Positions 33,127 to 41,652 are shown, numbered from the stretch's first letter. The stretch: DNA of 64,000 nucleotides from Virgisporangium aurantiacum (GCF_016863635.1 NZ_BOPG01000022.1:124001-188000), one strand, 5' to 3'. Made by a program: numbers and translations. The notes: generated by a model from the letters alone, not told the origin.

Positions 33127-36100
33127 GTGAGTACGGTCCTGTTCCGCCGGCCGCCCCGGCAGACCCCGCCCCGGATGCCGCGCGGCGAACTGGTCCTGGA
33201 GTCGCCGCCCGACCTGGCCGAACCGCTGCCCCGCAGCCTGGCCCAGCTCCTGATGCTGCTGCCGATGATGGCCGGCGGCGGCGCGATGGCGCTGATGTAC
33301 GCGGGCGGCGGCCGCGGCGGCGTGCTGACCTACCTCGTCGGCGGCCTGTTCGCGGTGTCCATGCTGGGCATGGGCGCGACGTCGATCGGTCACAACACCG
33401 GTCACAGCCGGGCCGAGACCGACGCCCGTCGCCGCGAGTACATGCGGTACCTCGGACAGAGCCGCCGGCAGGTGCGCCGCGCCGCCGCGCAGCAACGCCG
33501 GGCGCTGCTGTGGCGGCATCCCGAGCCGGCCACCCTGTGGTCGCTGGTCGCCTCGAAACGGATGTGGGAGCGGCGCACCGGCGACGAGGACTTCGGCGAG
33601 ATCCGGGTCGCGGCCGGGGCACAGAAGCTCGGTATCGCGATCGTGCCGCCGCAGACGCGTCCCGTGGAGGATCTCGAACCGTTGAGCGCGGTGGCGCTGC
33701 GCCGCTTCGTCCGGGCCCACTCGGCCGTGCCCGACCTGCCCCTGGCGGTGCAGTTGCGGGCGTTCAGCCGGGTGGTGCTGCGCGGTGAGCGGGCCGACGT
33801 GCTGGCGCTGGCCCGGGCGACGGTGGCGCAGCTGTGCACGTTCCACTCCCCCGACGACGCCCAACTGGTTGTGGTGGCGTCGGCGGGACGACGGGCGGAC
33901 TGGGACTGGGTGAAGTGGCTGCCGCACGCGCAGGACGACCGCCGCGCCGACGGTGCCGGTGCCCGGCGCCGCGTCTACGACTCGATGGCCGCGTTCGAGG
34001 AGGCGGCCCGGGAGGACCTGGAGGCCCGGACGCGGCACTCGCCGGAGGCCAAGCCGCAGGCCGGCGCGGCGCACCTCATGGTGGTGCTCGACGGCGGCGA
34101 GGACGCGCCGGCGGGTCAACTGGCCGGTCCCGGCCTGCTCGGCGTCACCGTGCTCGACCTGTCCGGGATGGTTCCCCGCGACGCCGGCCGCTGGCTGCTG
34201 TGCCTCGACGTCGACGCCGACTCGGTCACCGCCGACCGCGGTGCCCGGCGCACCCGCCTCGGGCGACCGGATCGGCTCACCGCCCAGCAGGCGCTCGGGC
34301 TGGCGCGGGCGCTGGCGCCGTACCGGCTCTCCCGCCACACCGAGGTGCAGGAGGCCACCGCCCGGATCACCGAGCTGCCCGAACTGCTCGGCCTGGCCGA
34401 CGCCACCGCGGTCGACCCGGCCCGGACCTGGCGGCGGCGGGCCGACCGCGACCGGCTGCGCATCCCGCTGGGCGTCAGCCCGGACGGATCGGCGGTGGAC
34501 CTGGACTTCAAGGAGGCGGCGCTCGACGGCATGGGCCCGCACGGGCTGCTGATCGGCGCCACCGGTTCGGGCAAGAGCGAGCTGCTGCGCACGATGGTGC
34601 TGTCGCTCGCCATCACCCACTCCAGCGAGGACCTCAACTTCGTCCTCATCGACTTCAAGGGCGGCGCCACGTTCGCCTCGCTCGACGTCCTGCCGCACAC
34701 CAGCGCGGTCATCACCAACCTGGCCGAGGAGCTGGCGATGGTCGACCGCATGGAAGACGCGCTGAGCGGCGAGATGATCCGCCGCCAGGAACTGTTGCGG
34801 GCGGCCGGGAACTACGTCTCGCGGCACGAGTACGAGCGCGACCGGCTGGCCGGTGAACCGTTGGCGCCGCTGCCCAGCCTGCTGGTGATCTGCGACGAGT
34901 TCTCCGAGATGCTCGCGGTCAAGCCCGACTTCATCGACATGTTCGTGATGATCGGCCGGCTGGGCCGCTCGCTCGGCGTCCACCTGCTGCTGGCCAGTCA
35001 GCGGCTGGAGGAGGGCCGGCTGCGCGGCCTGGACACGCACCTGTCGTACCGGGTCGGGCTGCGCACGTTCTCCGCGATGGAGAGCCGGGTGGTGCTCGGC
35101 GTGCCCGACGCCTACGAGCTGCCCAACGCGCCCGGGCACGGGTACCTCAAGGTCGGCACGTCACCGATGCAGCGGTTCCGGGCGGCCTACGTCTCGGGGC
35201 CGTACCGCGGTGCCGGTGGCCGCACGCAACGGTCGACGGCGCTGGTGAGCACCCGCATCGTGCCGTTCGGCGTCGACGCCGTGCCGATCCCGGAGCAGCC
35301 GACGGTCGAGCCGGAACAGGCACCGGAGACCGAGAGCGCGCGGCAGACCACGATGCTCGACGTGATCGTCGCCCGGCTGCGCGACCGGGGCGTGCCGGCC
35401 CACCAGGTCTGGTTGCCGCCGCTGGCCGAGGCGCCCGGGCTCGACGCGCTGCTGGGCGACCTCGACACCGACGAGCGGCACGGGCTGGTGGCGACCGCCT
35501 GGCGCAAGCCCGGCCCGCTGGTCGTCCCGGTCGGCATCGAGGACCGGCCGTACGAGCAGAGCCGCGAACCGCTGCCGGTGGAGCTGGCGGGCGCGAACGG
35601 CAACGTGGTCGTGGTGGGCGGGCCGCGCTCGGGCAAGAGCACGCTGCTGCGCACCATCATCGCGTCACTGGCGCTCACGCACAGCCCGCGCGAGGTCCAG
35701 TTCATGTGCATCGACTTCGGCGGCGGCGCGCTGCGGGCGCTGGCCGGCCTGCCGCACGTCTCCGGCGTGGCGGTCCGCCGCGACCTGGAGTCGGTGCGGC
35801 GCAGCGTGGCCGAGGTGTGGGCGCTGATCGAGGACCGCGAGGTGCGGTTCGCCGAGGCCGGCGTCGAGTCGATCGACTCCTACCGGGAGCGCCGGGCCCG
35901 CGGCGAGTTCGCCGACGACCCGTTCGGCGACCTGTTCCTGGTGGTCGACGGGTACGGCCTGCTCCGCGAGGAACAGGAGGAGCTCGACTCCGCGCTGTCG
36001 GTGATGGCGAGCCGGTGCCTCGGGTTCGGGGTGCACCTGGTGCTGACCGCCAGCCGGTGGGGCGAGATCCGGTACAACATCCGGGACTACTTCACCACCC

Positions 36101-37086
36101 GCCTGGAACTGCGCCTGGGCGACCCGTCCGACTCCGAGATCAACCGCCGGGCGGCGGCGAACGTGCCGGACGCCGCTCCCGGTCGCGGCCTGAGCCGGAA
36201 CCAGTTGCACTTCATGTCCGCTGTGCCACGGATCGACGGCGGTACGGGCGACGAGGGCCTGCCGGAGGCGACGGCCGCCCTGGTGGCCCGGGTCCGGGCG
36301 GCCTGGCCGCATCCGCCGGCGCCGCGCGTGCGGCTGCTGCCGCGTCAACTGCCGGCGGCGGAGCTCTGGCAGGCCGCGGCCGCCAACGCCGGAAAGCGGA
36401 TCCCGCTGGGGTACAACGAGGCCCGGCTCGCACCGGTGTATCTCGACCCGGTCGAGGACCAGCACCTGGTCATCTTCGGCGACGCGCAGTGCGGAAAGAC
36501 CAACCTGCTGCGGCTGATCGCGCGGTGGATCGTCGACAACCGCACACCGGCCGAGGCGAAACTCATCATCGTCGACTACCGGCGCAGCCTGCTCGGTGCG
36601 GTCGAGGGCGAGCACCTGCTCGACTACGTCCCCGGCGCGCAGCAGGCCGAGAGCATGGCCGCCGGCATCGTGGCGGCCCTGAACAAGCGGCTGCCCGGCC
36701 CCGACGTCACCATCGACCAGCTGCGCACCCGGAGCTGGTGGGCCGGTCCCGACCTGTACCTGCTCGTCGACGACTACGACCTGGTGTCCAGCTCCAGCGG
36801 CAATCCACTGGGTGAACTGGCCGACCTGTTGCCGCAGGCCCGCGACATCGGCCTGCACCTGATCCTCGCCCGCCGCACGGGCGGCGCGAGCCGGGCCCTG
36901 TACGAACCGGTGCTGCAGCGGCTCAAGGAACTCGACGCACCCGGTCTCCAGATGGCCGGCAACCCCGACGAGGGCGCGCTCCTCGGCTCGGTGACGCCGG
37001 GCCCGCAGCCGCCCGGCCGGGGGGTGCTGGTGCGGCGCAGCGACGGGGTGGGTCTCATCCAGACCGCATTCATCGAAACCGGTTGA
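33127..37086 (+). CDS. eccC: Type VII secretion ATPase EccC (fused EccCa-EccCb)
   Basis: 1319 residues from GTG 33127. Two membrane helices at about 40-90 (LLMLLPMMAGGGAMALMYAGG, GVLTYLVGGLFAVSML) precede three FtsK/SpoIIIE ATPase domains. Walker A motifs: GATGSGKS (Lys483), GGPRSGKS (Lys837) and GDAQCGKT (Lys1124). The first carries Walker B SLLVICDEFSEM, the others LFLVVDGYG and LYLLVDDYD. EccC recognises the C-terminal signal of WXG100 dimers and powers export. As one chain it is like ESX types with undivided EccC. The WXG100 pair follows directly. Confidence 0.97.
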   Translation: MSTVLFRRPPRQTPPRMPRGELVLESPPDLAEPLPRSLAQLLMLLPMMAGGGAMALMYAGGGRGGVLTYLVGGLFAVSMLGMGATSIGHNTGHSRAETDARRREYMRYLGQSRRQVRRAAAQQRRALLWRHPEPATLWSLVASKRMWERRTGDEDFGEIRVAAGAQKLGIAIVPPQTRPVEDLEPLSAVALRRFVRAHSAVPDLPLAVQLRAFSRVVLRGERADVLALARATVAQLCTFHSPDDAQLVVVASAGRRADWDWVKWLPHAQDDRRADGAGARRRVYDSMAAFEEAAREDLEARTRHSPEAKPQAGAAHLMVVLDGGEDAPAGQLAGPGLLGVTVLDLSGMVPRDAGRWLLCLDVDADSVTADRGARRTRLGRPDRLTAQQALGLARALAPYRLSRHTEVQEATARITELPELLGLADATAVDPARTWRRRADRDRLRIPLGVSPDGSAVDLDFKEAALDGMGPHGLLIGATGSGKSELLRTMVLSLAITHSSEDLNFVLIDFKGGATFASLDVLPHTSAVITNLAEELAMVDRMEDALSGEMIRRQELLRAAGNYVSRHEYERDRLAGEPLAPLPSLLVICDEFSEMLAVKPDFIDMFVMIGRLGRSLGVHLLLASQRLEEGRLRGLDTHLSYRVGLRTFSAMESRVVLGVPDAYELPNAPGHGYLKVGTSPMQRFRAAYVSGPYRGAGGRTQRSTALVSTRIVPFGVDAVPIPEQPTVEPEQAPETESARQTTMLDVIVARLRDRGVPAHQVWLPPLAEAPGLDALLGDLDTDERHGLVATAWRKPGPLVVPVGIEDRPYEQSREPLPVELAGANGNVVVVGGPRSGKSTLLRTIIASLALTHSPREVQFMCIDFGGGALRALAGLPHVSGVAVRRDLESVRRSVAEVWALIEDREVRFAEAGVESIDSYRERRARGEFADDPFGDLFLVVDGYGLLREEQEELDSALSVMASRCLGFGVHLVLTASRWGEIRYNIRDYFTTRLELRLGDPSDSEINRRAAANVPDAAPGRGLSRNQLHFMSAVPRIDGGTGDEGLPEATAALVARVRAAWPHPPAPRVRLLPRQLPAAELWQAAAANAGKRIPLGYNEARLAPVYLDPVEDQHLVIFGDAQCGKTNLLRLIARWIVDNRTPAEAKLIIVDYRRSLLGAVEGEHLLDYVPGAQQAESMAAGIVAALNKRLPGPDVTIDQLRTRSWWAGPDLYLLVDDYDLVSSSSGNPLGELADLLPQARDIGLHLILARRTGGASRALYEPVLQRLKELDAPGLQMAGNPDEGALLGSVTPGPQPPGRGVLVRRSDGVGLIQTAFIETG

Positions 37087-37112
37087 ACCGTTCGGATGCG
37101 ACCGCCGTGATG
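37083..37112 (+). promoter_or_regulatory. T7SS substrate promoter motif, copy 2
   Basis: TTGAACCG (37083-37090), 14 bases, CCGTGATG (37105-37112). The downstream box lies about 40 bases before ATG 37150. The upstream box overlaps the eccC stop codon. Same bipartite layout as at 30157, 40873 and 44597. Confidence 0.6.
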
Positions 37113-37149
37113 TGAGATCAGACGGCGTTGCATTACGAGAGGTGGCCGG

Positions 37150-37455
37150 ATGGCACACGGGCAAGAAATCAACCTCCACGATGTCAAGATTGCTGGCGAC
37201 AATCTGGATGCGTTCGCGAACCAGATGACCGCCCGCCTCAAGGCGATCAAAGCCGAGGTGCAGGGGCTCAGCGGAAAGTACGAGGGTCTGGGCGCGGCCG
37301 CGTTCCAGAAGTCGATGTCGGGCTGGGACGCCACGGCGCTCAACATCCGCCGGGCCATCTTCGAACTGGCCGGCCAGGTGCGCGTGGCCGGCAAGACACA
37401 CCTCGCGGGTGACCACGAAACCATCGCCGACTTCAACGCCCACTCCGGAGGCTGA
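37150..37455 (+). CDS. WXG100-family protein, first of Esx-like pair
   Basis: 101 residues from ATG 37150 with GAGAGGTGG upstream. Helix-turn-helix layout: ... DAFANQMTARLKAIKAEVQGLSGKYEGLGAAAFQKSMSGWDATALNIRRAIFELAGQVRVAG. The turn YEGLGAAAF replaces W-x-G, and a Trp lies five residues into the second helix, as in several actinobacterial members. It ends HSGG with no YxxxD, so its partner or another protein may supply the signal. It follows eccC by 63 bases with its own promoter motif. Confidence 0.88.
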   Translation: MAHGQEINLHDVKIAGDNLDAFANQMTARLKAIKAEVQGLSGKYEGLGAAAFQKSMSGWDATALNIRRAIFELAGQVRVAGKTHLAGDHETIADFNAHSGG

Positions 37456-37456
37456 C

Positions 37457-37735
37457 GTGCACCAGATTCGGGTCAACTACGCGCTGAACCAACAGGTGAG
37501 CCAGACGCTCCAGAAGGAGCACAAGGTTCTCAACCAGCTCACGGCCGATCTGCACACCCAGCTGAAGAAGGCGGTGTGGGTCAGCGAGTCCAACGCCAAC
37601 TTCCGGCAGATCCTGGCGAAGTACAACGTCCACATGGCGGAGCTGCACAACGAGCTCAACCGCCTGGGCGCGGCCCTCCTCTCCGCCAGCCAGAGGCTGC
37701 AGGTCGCGGACAAGCGGGCGACGAAACTGTTCTGA
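37457..37735 (+). CDS. WXG100-family protein, second of Esx-like pair
   Basis: 92 residues from GTG 37457 with ribosome site GGAGG seven bases upstream, one base after the first partner's stop. Two helices with a VWVSESNANFRQIL turn (W-x-S in place of W-x-G): QTLQKEHKVLNQLTADLHTQLKKAVWVSES ... MAELHNELNRLGAALLSASQRLQVADKRATKLF. The tight pairing predicts a 1:1 heterodimer with the preceding protein, the usual substrate of the Ecc complex. No clear YxxxD signal. Confidence 0.85.
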   Translation: MHQIRVNYALNQQVSQTLQKEHKVLNQLTADLHTQLKKAVWVSESNANFRQILAKYNVHMAELHNELNRLGAALLSASQRLQVADKRATKLF

Positions 37736-37746
37736 ACAAACGGCAA

Positions 37747-37783
37747 CCGGGGTCGTCCGACGCGATGTGTCGGACGGCCCCGG
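37747..37783. terminator. Bidirectional hairpin terminator
   Basis: Arms CCGGGGTCGTCCGAC (37747-37761) and GTCGGACGGCCCCGG (37769-37783) pair at 14 of 15 positions around a 7-base loop. It lies between the convergent WXG100 gene (ends 37735) and the minus-strand operon (ends 37788). Confidence 0.88.
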
Positions 37784-37787
37784 ATTT

Positions 37788-39005
37788 CTATGCGTCGAGA
37801 ACGCCACCGCCGACGACGTCCGCGCTGTCGAAGCCGAACATCGCCTTGACCTCGTCCTCCTGGAGGAAGCCGTCGGTGTTGTTTCCCTGCGCGCCGCCGG
37901 CGCCGTGCCCGCCCATCGGCATCATCGGTGGGTACATTCCCATCCCGCCGAGCGCGGCGGAGCCGCCACCCGCACCGGGCGCCCCGAGCCCGCGCGCGGC
38001 CGACCCGGGTGCGCCGAACCCCGACGTCGCCGAGCCGGGAACCGCCCCGACCGGCCCGAGACCCGCGCCGCCGCCGACGCCACCCACGCCGCCACCCAGG
38101 CCACCACCGGCACCCAGGCCGCCGATTCCGGCGAGACCCGACGTGTCGGGGTCTCCGAATCCGGGCAGCTCTCCGGACGTCCCGGGCAGCTCGGGCGGGG
38201 TCGTCGTCGACAGGTCCGGCAACGGCGTGCTGCTCGGCGCCGTCGGGGCGTTCAGGCCGGCGGTGGACACCGGGGTCTGCAGGCCGCCCGGCGACAACCC
38301 GGGGCCGCCCAGGCCGTCCAGGCCCCTCGCGTCGGGGCCGGCGGTCCGGCCCGCGCCGGGACCCGCGGTTGCGCCGGGCCCGTTCGCACCGTCGGGTCCG
38401 GACCGGACGCCCGGAACCGGCACCGGCTCACCGGGCGGAATCAACTTCCGGTCGGCCCCGTAGTCGCTGACCAGTTGCCGGTACACCTCCTGCGCGTGCT
38501 GCTCGCCGAGGCTGAACCAGCGCTGGAACGCGTTGTACGTCTCGGGCCAACGCCGATACAACGCCAGGTCCAGCGCGAACGGACGCACGAACCACGGCAC
38601 GCCGGCGTGGAACGCCTCCTGCGCGGCCACGACCTCCTCGTACCTGTTCAGGGGGACGTGGATGTTCTCGACCGCGGTCTTGAGGTGGGTGGCGCTTTCC
38701 GACGCCGCCCGCTGCAGGCCCTGGTACTGGTTCTGGATCGCACCGACCGCACCGATCAGCTCCTTGACGTGCTGCTGGAAGGCGGCCGCACCGGTGCCGT
38801 GCCAGTTCGTTCCCGACTGGATCTGCAGCTTCTGAAGTGCCCGCCGGAGCTGGTTCAGCTGGCCGGGCCGCTGCTCCGGCCCGCCCTCGACCTGCGGCAG
38901 CCCGAACACGTTCTGCCAGTGGCCGGCGGCCCGTTGCAGACACAGGTAATTGCTCGCGACGCAGACCCGATCGACGATCTGGTCCCAGGTCGGGCCGTCG
39001 GCCAT
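37788..39005 (-). CDS. Large WXG100/PPE-like protein with Gly-rich C-terminal half
   Basis: 405 residues. The N-terminal about 180 residues are helical with a canonical W-x-G turn in QIQSGTNWHGTGAAAFQQHVKELIGAVGAIQNQYQGL. Residues about 200-370 are Gly/Pro/Ala-rich, and the end is GMYPPMMPMGGHGAGGAQGNN plus an acidic tail DGFLQEDEVKAMFGFDSADVVGGG. No Sec signal. Last gene of a four-gene operon starting at 40836. Probably a secreted ESX substrate, analogous in layout to EspB/PPE proteins; not homologous enough to name. Confidence 0.8.
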   Translation of the reverse strand: MADGPTWDQIVDRVCVASNYLCLQRAAGHWQNVFGLPQVEGGPEQRPGQLNQLRRALQKLQIQSGTNWHGTGAAAFQQHVKELIGAVGAIQNQYQGLQRAASESATHLKTAVENIHVPLNRYEEVVAAQEAFHAGVPWFVRPFALDLALYRRWPETYNAFQRWFSLGEQHAQEVYRQLVSDYGADRKLIPPGEPVPVPGVRSGPDGANGPGATAGPGAGRTAGPDARGLDGLGGPGLSPGGLQTPVSTAGLNAPTAPSSTPLPDLSTTTPPELPGTSGELPGFGDPDTSGLAGIGGLGAGGGLGGGVGGVGGGAGLGPVGAVPGSATSGFGAPGSAARGLGAPGAGGGSAALGGMGMYPPMMPMGGHGAGGAQGNNTDGFLQEDEVKAMFGFDSADVVGGGVLDA

Positions 39006-39020
39006 GGTGTGCGCTCCTCA

Positions 39021-39461
39021 CTACCCGAGGTACCGGCGGACGGTCGCCGCGTCGAGCTTGTTGCGTTCGTCGGCGTCCCGGTACTGCTTGGCGAGCTTCT
39101 CCATCGCGGCCGCGGTATGGGCGATGGCCTTGGTCAGGTTGTCGAGGTCGGTGTCGAGTTGCTGGGCGGCGCCGGCGAACGCCGCGCGCATGTCCATGAC
39201 GGGCCCGATGTCGTCGCTGCCCAGGCTGCGGTAGCGCTCCCGGCTCGCGGTCGCGGCCACGTCGCCCGCCGCGGCCTCTCTCCGGATCGCCCTGGTTGAG
39301 GCGGCGAGTTCGTTGAGATACTGGCCGATCACCTTGAGATCCTGCCCGTCGACCTGCAACCGGCCGGCGCTCTCGAGCTGCTCCGAGGCCCCCAGCGGTT
39401 CGAGCGTGGCGAGCCAGGGTCGCCGGGCCGGCGCCGGAACCGGGCTGTCGCCATCCGTCAC
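39021..39461 (-). CDS. Helical ESX partner protein with YxxxD motif
   Basis: 146 residues from ATG 39461, overlapping the upstream gene's stop (ATGA). Two predicted long helices: DLKVIGQYLNELAASTRAIRREAAAGD and DLDNLTKAIAHTAAAMEKLAKQYRDADERN. YRDAD fits the YxxxD export motif at the end of the second helix, exactly where it occurs in the product at 29743. It likely pairs with the large protein on one side or the other. No W-x-G turn. Confidence 0.78.
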   Translation of the reverse strand: MTDGDSPVPAPARRPWLATLEPLGASEQLESAGRLQVDGQDLKVIGQYLNELAASTRAIRREAAAGDVAATASRERYRSLGSDDIGPVMDMRAAFAGAAQQLDTDLDNLTKAIAHTAAAMEKLAKQYRDADERNKLDAATVRRYLG

Positions 39462-40510
39462 GACAACACCCCGCCCGCCTCGGTGGCCGCGTCAGCGGTC
39501 TCCCACGACGCGCCTTCCTCTTCCAGCCACTCGCTGCCCTCGTGATGTTCCTTGTCGCCCAGGTGGCCACCGGCCATGCCGGCGCCGCCGTACATCATCC
39601 CGGGCCCGCCGGCCGCGCCGCCGCCGGCGACCATCTCGCCGACCGCCCCGCCCCGGGCGGCGATCGCGCCGGGCCCGAGACCGGCGGTGCCGCCGAGCGT
39701 CGACGGGTTCAGGCCCGCCGTGCCGAGCGGCACGCCGCCCGCACCGGTGAGCCCGCGCGCCAGCCCGGCGCCGTCGAGCGAACCGACGCCGGCCAGCCCG
39801 ACACCGGGGCCGGCGCCGGTACCGATCCCGGTCGGCAGAGTCGGGCCACCGCCCGGCGTGATCGGTGTGTTCGGCGTCAGGGGACCCGGCGCGACGCTCG
39901 TCGGCGGCGGAACCGCACCCACCGGCGGCGTGGACGCGGCGGCGGGGTCCTTCTGGGTCAACGAACCGAGGACGCTCACCGCCGAGTTCGCCAACGTCAG
40001 TGCCACCTGGGCGTCGGCCGCGTTGGTCTGCAGAACGACCAGGTCGATCTGGGCGGTGTATTCGCCCGCCTTCACCGTCAGGTCCGCGTGCAGCGTCCGC
40101 GCCTCGCCGTGGTGCTGGCTCGCGTGCAGCGCCGCGATCGCCTCGATCTGCGGCTTGCCGAGGACCACCTTGCCCATCGGCCATACCTGGAAACCCTGTG
40201 TCGTCGCCGTTTTGGTCAGCAGGACCAGCCGCGCCTTGGCGTTCTGCAACTGCTGGGCGCCGGCGTTGATGATCTGCTGCGACTGGGTGAACGCGGTGAG
40301 CACCTGCTGTCCCTTGCCCAGCAGCCCGCCCGCCTGCGACCCCTGCGCCTGCTGGCCCGAGCCGGTCCAGGTGCCCACGAGGTTCGACGCGCTGTTGAAG
40401 AGCTGGTAGCCGGCGCCGACGGGTCCCATGACGGCGGAAAGCGTGCTCATCGTGTCGTTCTGGAACAGCGTCGGCTTCGAGGCCATGATGCTGGCGTACG
40501 TGTTGAACAT
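39458..40510 (-). CDS. Large helical/Gly-rich ESX substrate-like protein
   Basis: 350 residues from ATG 40510 (MFNTYASIMASKPTLFQNDTMSTLSAVM). The N-terminal about 190 residues are helix-rich and low in charge (QQIINAGAQQLQNAKARLVLLTKTATTQGFQVWPMGKVVLGKPQIEAIAALHA). Residues about 205-320 are Pro/Gly-rich with GGGAAGGPGMMYGGAGMAGGHLGD. The acidic tail is EGSEWLEEEGASWETADAATEAGG. The Gly/Met patch and Trp-containing acidic tail recur in the 28641 and 37788 products. No signal peptide. Function unknown. Confidence 0.75.
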   Translation of the reverse strand: MFNTYASIMASKPTLFQNDTMSTLSAVMGPVGAGYQLFNSASNLVGTWTGSGQQAQGSQAGGLLGKGQQVLTAFTQSQQIINAGAQQLQNAKARLVLLTKTATTQGFQVWPMGKVVLGKPQIEAIAALHASQHHGEARTLHADLTVKAGEYTAQIDLVVLQTNAADAQVALTLANSAVSVLGSLTQKDPAAASTPPVGAVPPPTSVAPGPLTPNTPITPGGGPTLPTGIGTGAGPGVGLAGVGSLDGAGLARGLTGAGGVPLGTAGLNPSTLGGTAGLGPGAIAARGGAVGEMVAGGGAAGGPGMMYGGAGMAGGHLGDKEHHEGSEWLEEEGASWETADAATEAGGVLS

Positions 40511-40515
40511 CGCTG

Positions 40516-40836
40516 TCACCTGCTCGCTTGCCGGAAGTCGACGGCCGTCGACTCGTCGTCGGCGACGTGCGACCCGGCCGCCTCGTCGAGGGAGTTCGCG
40601 TGCCGGTCCAGTTGGTCGGCCGTCTTGCGGATCGCGGTGGGAAGGTGGCCACCGCACACCACCGTGGCCGCGCGGGCGAGATTCGTGGCCGGGTTGGCGA
40701 TGGCCGCGCGCACGTTGGCCACCGCCACCAGGTCGGCCTGTTTGCGCAGGCCGTCCGCGACGGACCGGCACTCGGTGGCGGCCTTGTTCAGTTGCGCGGG
40801 GGTCATCTTCAGCTCTGCTGGCGTCGGTACGGTCAC
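40516..40836 (-). CDS. WXG100-like small protein, first gene of operon
   Basis: 106 residues from GTG 40836 with GGGAGGA upstream. VTVPTPAELKMTPAQLNKAATECRSVADGLRKQADLVAVANVRAAIANPATNLARAATVVCGGHLPTAIRKTADQLDRHANSLDEAAGSHVADD: two helices around a short turn, ESX-target style but without W-x-G and with two Cys. It lies 5 bases before the next gene. Promoter motif and dyad copy 2 lie upstream. Confidence 0.75.
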   Translation of the reverse strand: MTVPTPAELKMTPAQLNKAATECRSVADGLRKQADLVAVANVRAAIANPATNLARAATVVCGGHLPTAIRKTADQLDRHANSLDEAAGSHVADDESTAVDFRQASR

Positions 40837-40872
40837 GGAATCCTCCCGGCGAAGGCATCTATGCTGTTCGAC

Positions 40873-40902
40873 ATCACGGATCCGGAGCCGCGGGCGGTTC
40901 AA
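40873..40902 (-). promoter_or_regulatory. T7SS substrate promoter motif, copy 3
   Basis: On the minus strand TTGAACCG (40902-40895), 15 bases, CCGTGAT (40879-40873). The downstream box is 38 bases before GTG 40836. Matches the motif before the other substrate operons. Confidence 0.6.
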
Positions 40903-40921
40903 TCTGTTAAGCGGCTGATTT

Positions 40922-40939
40922 GTCGCCGAGAGAGGCGAC
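40922..40939 (-). promoter_or_regulatory. Dyad GTCGCC-N6-GGCGAC, copy 2
   Basis: Reads GTCGCCTCTCTCGGCGAC then AAA on the minus strand, 85 bases upstream of the start at 40836, the same distance as copy 1. It also lies 12 bases before the ATG of the divergent YbaB-like gene, so it could control both directions. Confidence 0.58.
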
Positions 40940-40951
40940 GGAGGTGCGCGA

Positions 40952-41290
40952 ATGTCGATGTTCGACGATGTCGATCTGCCCGCCGTCGGCGTGCCCGGCG
41001 CGCTCGACCGGATCCGGTCGCAGACGTTCACCGGCCGCGACCCGGACAACCTGGTGACGGCCGAGGTCACCGGCGACGGCATGGTCGACCGGATCACGTT
41101 CGCGGCAACCGTCGCCACCCGCCGGCCGCCGGCCGTCGCCACGGCGGTGCTGGCCGCGATCGCCGACGGCCAGCGCCAGGGCGTCGAGGCGCTGATGGAA
41201 CTTGCGGCCGCCAGGGACTCGTCCGAACCCGACGAGAAACCCGTGGGCGACGGAATCGTCGGCGGCCCCTCGGAAGGCGGCAACGCATGA
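40952..41290 (+). CDS. YbaB/EbfC-like protein 1 of type VII locus
   Basis: 112 residues from ATG 40952, with GGAGG upstream. DPDNLVTAEVTGDGMVDRITFAATVATRRPPAVATAVLAAIADGQRQGVEALMEL fits the YbaB/EbfC fold: a strand with a Gly turn followed by a helix. The N-terminus SMFDDVDLPAVGVPGALDRIRSQTF is unlike nucleoid YbaB. Such proteins are common in actinobacterial ESX loci, role unknown. Its stop overlaps the next ATG (ATGA). Divergent from the 40836 operon. Confidence 0.75.
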   Translation: MSMFDDVDLPAVGVPGALDRIRSQTFTGRDPDNLVTAEVTGDGMVDRITFAATVATRRPPAVATAVLAAIADGQRQGVEALMELAAARDSSEPDEKPVGDGIVGGPSEGGNA

Positions 41291-41649
41291 GCCACGGGAT
41301 GGACGCCGAGCGGTACGCCGCGGTGACCGCGGCCGGTCAGGCGCAACTCGACGCATACAGCGAGGCGGCCGAGCGACTGGCGCGGGAACCGGTCGAGGCC
41401 CGCAGCGGCGACGGCCGGGTGCGGGTGCGGGCGGCCGGCGGCGGCCACGTCGTCGGGCTGCGGCTCAGCGACGACGTGTTCAGCCGCTACACGGTCGGCG
41501 CCCTCGGCGAGGTGGTCACCCGCACGGTCCGGGCGGCTCAGGAGCGGGCGGCCGCGGCGTTCCGGACCGGGCTGGCCGGGGTGCCGACGACCGCGGTCGA
41601 CGAGGCCGACGAGATCATGGCCGAACTGGCGGCAGACGGCGAGGAGTAG
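41287..41649 (+). CDS. YbaB/EbfC-like protein 2 of type VII locus
   Basis: 120 residues from ATG 41287, coupled to the preceding gene by ATGA. A long first helix (MDAERYAAVTAAGQAQLDAYSEAAERL) precedes the strand pair EARSGDGRVRVRAAGGGHVVGLRLSDDVF and the helix TVGALGEVVTRTVRAAQERAAAAFRTGL, as in YbaB. Probably a heterodimer with its neighbour. Converges on mycP with a 3-bp gap. Confidence 0.78.
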   Translation: MSHGMDAERYAAVTAAGQAQLDAYSEAAERLAREPVEARSGDGRVRVRAAGGGHVVGLRLSDDVFSRYTVGALGEVVTRTVRAAQERAAAAFRTGLAGVPTTAVDEADEIMAELAADGEE

Positions 41650-41652
41650 CCG

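Noticed and set aside
33100..35139. Long minus-strand open frame running from eccD back through antisense eccC
   Set aside because: Only the part up to GTG 33042 has EccD motifs and a ribosome site. The rest is Arg/Pro/Gly-rich antisense translation of eccC, as expected in high-GC DNA.
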